Shown piece after piece: positions 6,424 through 9,782 of a DNA stretch of 9,782 bases. The DNA is from Bdellovibrionaceae bacterium UBA2466. Its GTDB lineage: Bacteria > Bdellovibrionota > FAC87 > UBA2466. Under the pieces are notes generated by a model. It was not told the DNA's origin and made no database searches. It saw nothing but the letters and a program-made list of their open reading frames with translations. The DNA lies in contig DDPO01000055.1 of the NCBI GenBank assembly GCA_002342225.1, positions 1 through 9,782 on the forward strand, given 5' to 3'. The translations under genes were made by a program, and so were the position numbers. How positions within the stretch are numbered: position 1 is the first letter of the stretch; every line of letters begins with the position of its first letter.

Positions 6424-6454
6424 ATTATCACTTAATTTCTGACGGGATGCTCAA
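6424..6454 (-). promoter_or_regulatory. Candidate promoter of the barrel-metallopeptidase operon
   Basis: The minus strand has GATAAT (6429-6424), one mismatch from the -10 consensus, with TTGAGC (6454-6449) upstream at a long 19-bp spacing. It would start RNA near 6417, about 38 bases before the barrel ATG. The spacing makes it only a candidate. The 157-base gap (6379-6535) must also hold the promoter for the divergent esterase gene, which I could not locate. Confidence 0.3.
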
Positions 6455-6535
6455 GTTAATCGCTGAATAATCCGTTGCATTAGCTAACGAAAGACGATGG
6501 TTGTCTTTTTGTGTTTTACATAAAAGAGGTAGTAA

Positions 6536-7453
6536 ATGTTTTCAGTTCGACTTCTGTGGACTGGTTGGTTTTTATGCTTTTTCATCGGATCGGCGGCGAC
6601 TGCCAAAGCAAAATGTAGCTCCTACTCTTCTCACTGGCTAAAAAAGGAGGTCTCTTTCTGTATCCAAAGAACCCGGCCTGACAGAATCCACGAAAACGAA
6701 CCCGTTATCTATTTTCTCCATGGTCTGGGTGGAGACGAGTCAACTTGGACAAAGGGCGGATATGGTGATGCTTTGAGTGCAATGGTAACAGCAGATTCTC
6801 AATTTCCCTCCATGACTTTTGTTTCATTTGAGACTGAAATGGATAGTTTTTTTAGCGATTTCCAGGGGCTTACGGCGGGTTCCAAAGCCTATGAAACATG
6901 GTTTTTAAATGACTTTGTTCCCTTTATTGAAGAAAAATTCAATGTCTGCTCGGAACGTAAATGCCGAGGTGTTGCAGGAGTTTCAATGGGTGGATTCGGT
7001 GCACTTAAGCTGTCTTTAAAATACCCAGAACTTTTCTCGTTGGGAGCTGCAAATTCCCCGGCACTACCACCCTTCAGCATCCATGAGAGCAATGACGATT
7101 GGAAAAAGTATTTTGCAGATACGAAAATTGGCGTCGTCAAGGGTATGGTCTTACTACGTGACGTTAGAAATATTTTTCCGACTGAGGAGCTCTATCAATT
7201 AAATAACCCAATCACTTTAGTCGAACAATTTACAGATGACCGCCCTTTTCCCGATCTCTACTTTGATGTGGGATCTGAAGATAATTTTGGATTTCAAATC
7301 GGATTTGAAATTCTCAAAACCACACTGAATTTAGAAGGTAGGGCTTTCACGTCTTTTCTCGAAGAGGGGGGTGACCACTTTATCTATCATCACCGAAATA
7401 AGGAGCTCCTAGAATTTGTGAAATCTTGGGCTCTCAGCATTGATAGCTTTTAA
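6536..7453 (+). CDS. Secreted alpha/beta-hydrolase esterase (Ag85/esterase D family)
   Basis: A 305-residue exported hydrolase. The signal peptide (1-25) has a core WTGWFLCFFIGSAA and a likely cleavage after the Ala at 25. The fold markers are all present: oxyanion-region HGLGG (62-66), the nucleophile elbow GVSMGG (148-153) with Ser150, the acid strand DVGSEDNFG with Asp249 the likely triad acid, and GGDHFIYHH with His281. This matches the putative-esterase family that includes esterase D/S-formylglutathione hydrolase, Ag85 and enterobactin or feruloyl esterases; the exact ester is unknown, and export argues against a cytosolic formylglutathione role. Cysteines at 27, 42, 138 and 143 in the mature protein could form two disulfides. 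The start is well supported: AGAGGT at 6525-6530 sits 5 bases before the ATG. It is followed after 35 bases by the MscS-like gene on the same strand. Confidence 0.88.
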   Translation: MFSVRLLWTGWFLCFFIGSAATAKAKCSSYSSHWLKKEVSFCIQRTRPDRIHENEPVIYFLHGLGGDESTWTKGGYGDALSAMVTADSQFPSMTFVSFETEMDSFFSDFQGLTAGSKAYETWFLNDFVPFIEEKFNVCSERKCRGVAGVSMGGFGALKLSLKYPELFSLGAANSPALPPFSIHESNDDWKKYFADTKIGVVKGMVLLRDVRNIFPTEELYQLNNPITLVEQFTDDRPFPDLYFDVGSEDNFGFQIGFEILKTTLNLEGRAFTSFLEEGGDHFIYHHRNKELLEFVKSWALSIDSF

Positions 7454-7461
7454 TTCAATGC
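7437..7461 (+). repeat. Inverted repeat spanning the esterase stop codon
   Basis: GCATTGA (7437-7443) and TCAATGC (7455-7461) are perfect 7-bp inverted repeats around an 11-base loop holding the TAA stop. No T-run follows, so it is a poor terminator; it might slow polymerase or protect the RNA between the esterase and channel genes. Confidence 0.3.
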
Positions 7462-7488
7462 CTATTACAAATATTCCGATACCTAAGC

Positions 7489-8538
7489 GTGAGCTATAAA
7501 CTTTCCTATCTCTGGCTACCTGCGGATCGCATTCACAGCGCACTCCAGGTAGAGCCACTCTTGTTCGTTGCGCTTAGCGCAATTACCTCTTTTTTAATTT
7601 ATAAATTATTTCTTCGAGGCCTCTCCCCAGAACGCCATCGCAATCTTCGATCACAGTTTAAGAACTTGGTGTTTCACTCACTCATATGCACAGGTTTCTT
7701 CCTTCTTTTCTATGTAGTTCACGAACTTCCCAATATCAATCCGAGCTTTGTGAAGCTTTCGCCATACTTCGGACTAGGAACCATCTTTTGGGCTGCGGTT
7801 GTTTTTGTAAAGACGTGTCGGATACTCATTTTTGAATACCTATTTTTTAGAAACATGACCGTTGGAGTTCCACTTCTGTTAGTTAATATCTTTACTCTGG
7901 GGTTGAGTATTGTCATAGCGGTCTGGTTACTGAATACGATTTTTGAGTTTCGACTCATGCCCCTTGTTGCTACTTCTGCAGTCTTTTCGATCGTACTGGG
8001 TCTTGCTCTCCAGGATACGCTCGGAAATCTTTTTTCTGGAATTGCACTCCAACTTGATAAGCCCTATGCGATTGGGGACTGGATCGAGATACTGAATGGA
8101 ACTCAGAAAACTACTGGGCTGGTGACTGAAATCACTTGGCGAGCAACCGTTCTTCTTTCAGTAACTGATGAAATTATCACTATTCCAAACCGGTTAGTTT
8201 CACAATCCCAAGTTAACAACTACGCTGCCAAATCCGGCCCCATAATTCGAAGTCAAAACTTCCGGATACCGTATGGAACGCCCATCGATACTGTAAAACG
8301 GTGTCTACTTACCTCCATAAAAGCTATCAAGGCAATAAGACGTCATCCCGAGCCTACCGTTCTTGTTGTTGAGAGTGCGGAATCATGGGTCACTTTGAAA
8401 CTCATCTATTACATTGATGATTTTGGGAGACAATTTCTTATCAATGATGAAGTATTGTCGGCCGCATTGGACGCTCTTCAAAAAGACAAAATTCTGTTAG
8501 CTCCACCACGAATAAGCGTTCTTACCGGAACCCCATAA
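7489..8538 (+). CDS. MscS-family small-conductance mechanosensitive channel
   Basis: A 349-residue inner-membrane channel that would open under membrane tension and release solutes in hypo-osmotic shock. Five hydrophobic segments are visible (about 22-43, 60-80, 94-117, 125-152 and 156-187), two more than E. coli MscS. The last carries the pore-helix signature LGLALQDTLGNLFSGIAL (169-186), followed by KPYAIGDWIE (191-200), the beta domain with TIPNRLVSQSQVNNY, and a short alpha/beta C-terminal vestibule ending APPRISV. I take GTG 7489 as start: no ATG is in frame between the previous stop and the first helix. There is no clear ribosome binding site, so the start is uncertain by a few codons. 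The gene may be cotranscribed with the esterase. The stop is 12 bases from the stop of the convergent Rsm22-type gene, with no terminator hairpin between, only a T-run at 8542-8547. Confidence 0.88.
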   Translation: MSYKLSYLWLPADRIHSALQVEPLLFVALSAITSFLIYKLFLRGLSPERHRNLRSQFKNLVFHSLICTGFFLLFYVVHELPNINPSFVKLSPYFGLGTIFWAAVVFVKTCRILIFEYLFFRNMTVGVPLLLVNIFTLGLSIVIAVWLLNTIFEFRLMPLVATSAVFSIVLGLALQDTLGNLFSGIALQLDKPYAIGDWIEILNGTQKTTGLVTEITWRATVLLSVTDEIITIPNRLVSQSQVNNYAAKSGPIIRSQNFRIPYGTPIDTVKRCLLTSIKAIKAIRRHPEPTVLVVESAESWVTLKLIYYIDDFGRQFLINDEVLSAALDALQKDKILLAPPRISVLTGTP

Positions 8539-8550
8539 ATATTTTTTGAT

Positions 8551-9525
8551 TTAAAGCATTTCAATTTCTTTGGTGAAAACAGTTGTTTTGTATTCCTTGA
8601 AAAGATTTTTATTCCCTCTCTCCAAAACCTGACTATCAAAAACGCCTTTGCGATTGCAAAGGAGAAATTTTCCGTACCCTTTATATAATCTGGGTCGACC
8701 TATAACTCGAGACATCTCATGACCCATCTTGTTTAATTGAGGAACTCGAGAAAACACTAGGTAACTAAGTGGTAATGACCTTAAATCAATTTCCATTTTT
8801 TTGCTAAACTGATTCCAAAAGGCGGATTGAAAGACCTCTGTCGGAGGCGGAGCAAAAAAATGACACCAATGTCTATTGTTTTCCTTTGCCAGCATTCCAC
8901 ATGCCTCTGAGTGGGTACAGGGCGCGATAACATTCATAATTCCCTTTAATTTTTCTCTCACATCCACGAGCCTTGAACTATGCTCGCGAGTACCTGGTTC
9001 AATCCAAATGACATACTGAGCCTCTCCGGCCAGAGCAAGAATGACTTCTAGATCTTTATCAGAGGTCTCATTGATGACGTGACTTAGAACTAAGATCCAA
9101 TCTCTTTTCGGCGCCTCTAATTGCTGAAGATCTTTCACTAGAATATCGGGGTTCTTGGTTTTAAGTTTTTCCGTCGCAAATCGAACAGCATTTTTTGAGC
9201 GATCCCACAACCACAGTTCGGAAATAAGACTAGGCCCCATAATTTCAATAAACTTGGAAGAGGCGATCCCAGTTCCACATCCAAAGTCTAAAAGCACATA
9301 CTGTTTTGCGAATTGGATAGCTTCTTTTTTTTTAAGTTCGTTTAGAACAGCTTCCCATTTCCAGCCAATTCTTTCGGCGAAAGTACGATGGTAGAGCTCC
9401 AACAATTGGGGGGAGGTCCAGTATTGATTTTTAATTTGCCCAATTTCAAGCAAAAATTGGTTTCGTAGTTGGATTAATTGCTCCCAGTCGGAATCAGTGT
9501 ATTTGAAATCATTTTCAGCGGACAT
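8551..9525 (-). CDS. Rsm22/METTL17-type ribosome-associated methyltransferase-like protein
   Basis: A 324-residue cytosolic protein. It has a class I SAM-binding motif LLDFGCGTG (78-86), an acidic residue after strand 2 (Asp108), and the family block WIEPGTR (174-180). Then comes the Rsm22 signature: Cys203 and Cys209 in PCTHSEACG, Cys221 in HWCHF (219-223), a segment LPLSYLVFSR (251-260) typical of the family, and Cys290 near the C-terminus. These four cysteines match the set that binds an Fe-S cluster in mitochondrial METTL17, which aids small-subunit ribosome assembly. In bacteria the role is little studied; rRNA methylation or 30S assembly is the natural inference. The start ATG (9525-9523) has a weak GGG upstream. 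It follows a metzincin gene on the same strand by 17 bases, with which it seems cotranscribed though functionally unrelated. Confidence 0.85.
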   Translation of the reverse strand: MSAENDFKYTDSDWEQLIQLRNQFLLEIGQIKNQYWTSPQLLELYHRTFAERIGWKWEAVLNELKKKEAIQFAKQYVLLDFGCGTGIASSKFIEIMGPSLISELWLWDRSKNAVRFATEKLKTKNPDILVKDLQQLEAPKRDWILVLSHVINETSDKDLEVILALAGEAQYVIWIEPGTREHSSRLVDVREKLKGIMNVIAPCTHSEACGMLAKENNRHWCHFFAPPPTEVFQSAFWNQFSKKMEIDLRSLPLSYLVFSRVPQLNKMGHEMSRVIGRPRLYKGYGKFLLCNRKGVFDSQVLERGNKNLFKEYKTTVFTKEIEML

Positions 9526-9542
9526 ACGTGCCCATGTTGTTC

Positions 9543-9782
9543 TTATTGATAGTAAACCCTCTTAAGCTCAAGAAAGTGTTTTTCCTGCAATTTGCCTCGA
9601 CGACTGCACATAAGATTTGTTGTATCGACTTGATAACTTATCATTTCATGTTGTTTAGGTTCATAAAACTCAACATAACAATCAGGGAACCCGAGTGTGT
9701 GACCAAATTCGTGGCGAATTGTCCAGCGAACATGGTACTCAGTCAGAGGCTGATTAGCATCCATGGTGATAGTGCTTCCAGC
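9543..9782 (-). CDS. C-terminal part of a metzincin zinc protease (runs off right edge)
   Basis: The frame is open from the window edge, giving 79 residues to the TAA at 9545-9543; the Met at 9764 is internal (residue 7) rather than the likely start, because residues before it continue a domain-like segment. It has the extended metzincin motif HEFGHTLGFPD (24-34): zinc ligands His24 and His28, catalytic Glu25, Gly31 and Asp34 in the third-ligand place, where most metzincins use His. The Met-turn follows as NLMCS with Met58. Asp as third ligand is known in snapalysin-type metzincins, so this is probably an active enzyme. The 5' part, including any signal peptide, lies outside the window. The protease is likely secreted or periplasmic by family habit; this cannot be seen here. 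It is upstream of the Rsm22-type gene on the same strand. Confidence 0.8.
   Translation of the reverse strand, partial: AGSTITMDANQPLTEYHVRWTIRHEFGHTLGFPDCYVEFYEPKQHEMISYQVDTTNLMCSRRGKLQEKHFLELKRVYYQ

Noticed and set aside
7458..7499. 13-codon ATG frame between the esterase and MscS-like genes
   Set aside because: No Shine-Dalgarno precedes it, unlike the leader ORF at 1964, so I do not call it as a gene.
8539..8550. T-run between the MscS-like and Rsm22-type genes as a terminator
   Set aside because: Six T without a preceding GC-rich hairpin does not make an intrinsic terminator.
9155..9394. 79-codon plus-strand frame inside the Rsm22-type gene
   Set aside because: Antisense shadow of a conserved coding region, without start signals.
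1..9782. Possible defence system, mobile island or biosynthetic cluster
   Set aside because: No transposase, integrase, toxin-antitoxin pair, nuclease, restriction enzyme, CRISPR repeat or biosynthetic core gene is present; gene order looks like ordinary chromosome with several short transcription units on alternating strands.

Overview
This 9.8-kb window reads as a compact chromosomal region of a Gram-negative bacterium of moderate to low GC (roughly 42% by eye). A predicted 8-stranded outer-membrane barrel, a periplasmic thioredoxin-fold protein and many signal-peptide proteins show the double membrane. The mix of secreted hydrolases (C39-like cysteine peptidase, M48-like zincin, Asp-type metzincin, esterase) and the bacterial Rsm22-type protein suggest a Bdellovibrio-like or Oligoflexia lineage. 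That placement is inference from gene content only; no marker gene is present. I see no tRNA, rRNA, CRISPR array, insertion sequence or phage gene, and no gene-free stretch longer than about 160 bases.

Layout, left to right. At 1-75 (minus) is the first 25 codons of an exported protein that runs off the left edge; the 142 bases upstream of it carry a perfect 17-bp palindrome, a phased direct repeat and a small hairpin. At 218-1909 (minus) is adenine deaminase, a purine-salvage enzyme. Divergent from it, at 1981-2628 (plus), is a secreted C39-like peptidase preceded by a 6-codon leader ORF that carries the only good ribosome binding site. It converges on a PlsC-type acyltransferase (2625-3359, minus); the two genes share a single CTAG as both stop codons. 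Upstream of plsC is a periplasmic thioredoxin-fold protein (3445-3948, minus) with its own promoter (TATAAT box) and a very strong intrinsic terminator that ends only about 24 bases before the plsC start.

At 4088-6378 (minus) is a two-gene unit: a small outer-membrane barrel protein, then, 11 bases later, a large Cys-rich secreted M48-like metallopeptidase with a long insert. Divergent from this unit, on plus, are a secreted Ag85/esterase-D type hydrolase (6536-7453) and a five-helix MscS-family channel (7489-8538). The last segment (minus) holds a metzincin whose 5' part lies beyond the right edge, followed by an Rsm22/METTL17-type protein with a four-cysteine set expected to hold an Fe-S cluster.

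The genes do not form one obvious pathway. The common theme is the cell envelope: seven of the ten full or partial protein genes apart from the leader are exported or membrane proteins, and the metzincin is probably exported too. I do not find convincing evidence of a defined new multi-gene system. The most useful leads are the leader-ORF arrangement at the C39 gene, the unusual M48-like protein paired with a barrel, the bacterial four-Cys Rsm22 protein, and the terminator-start squeeze at plsC.
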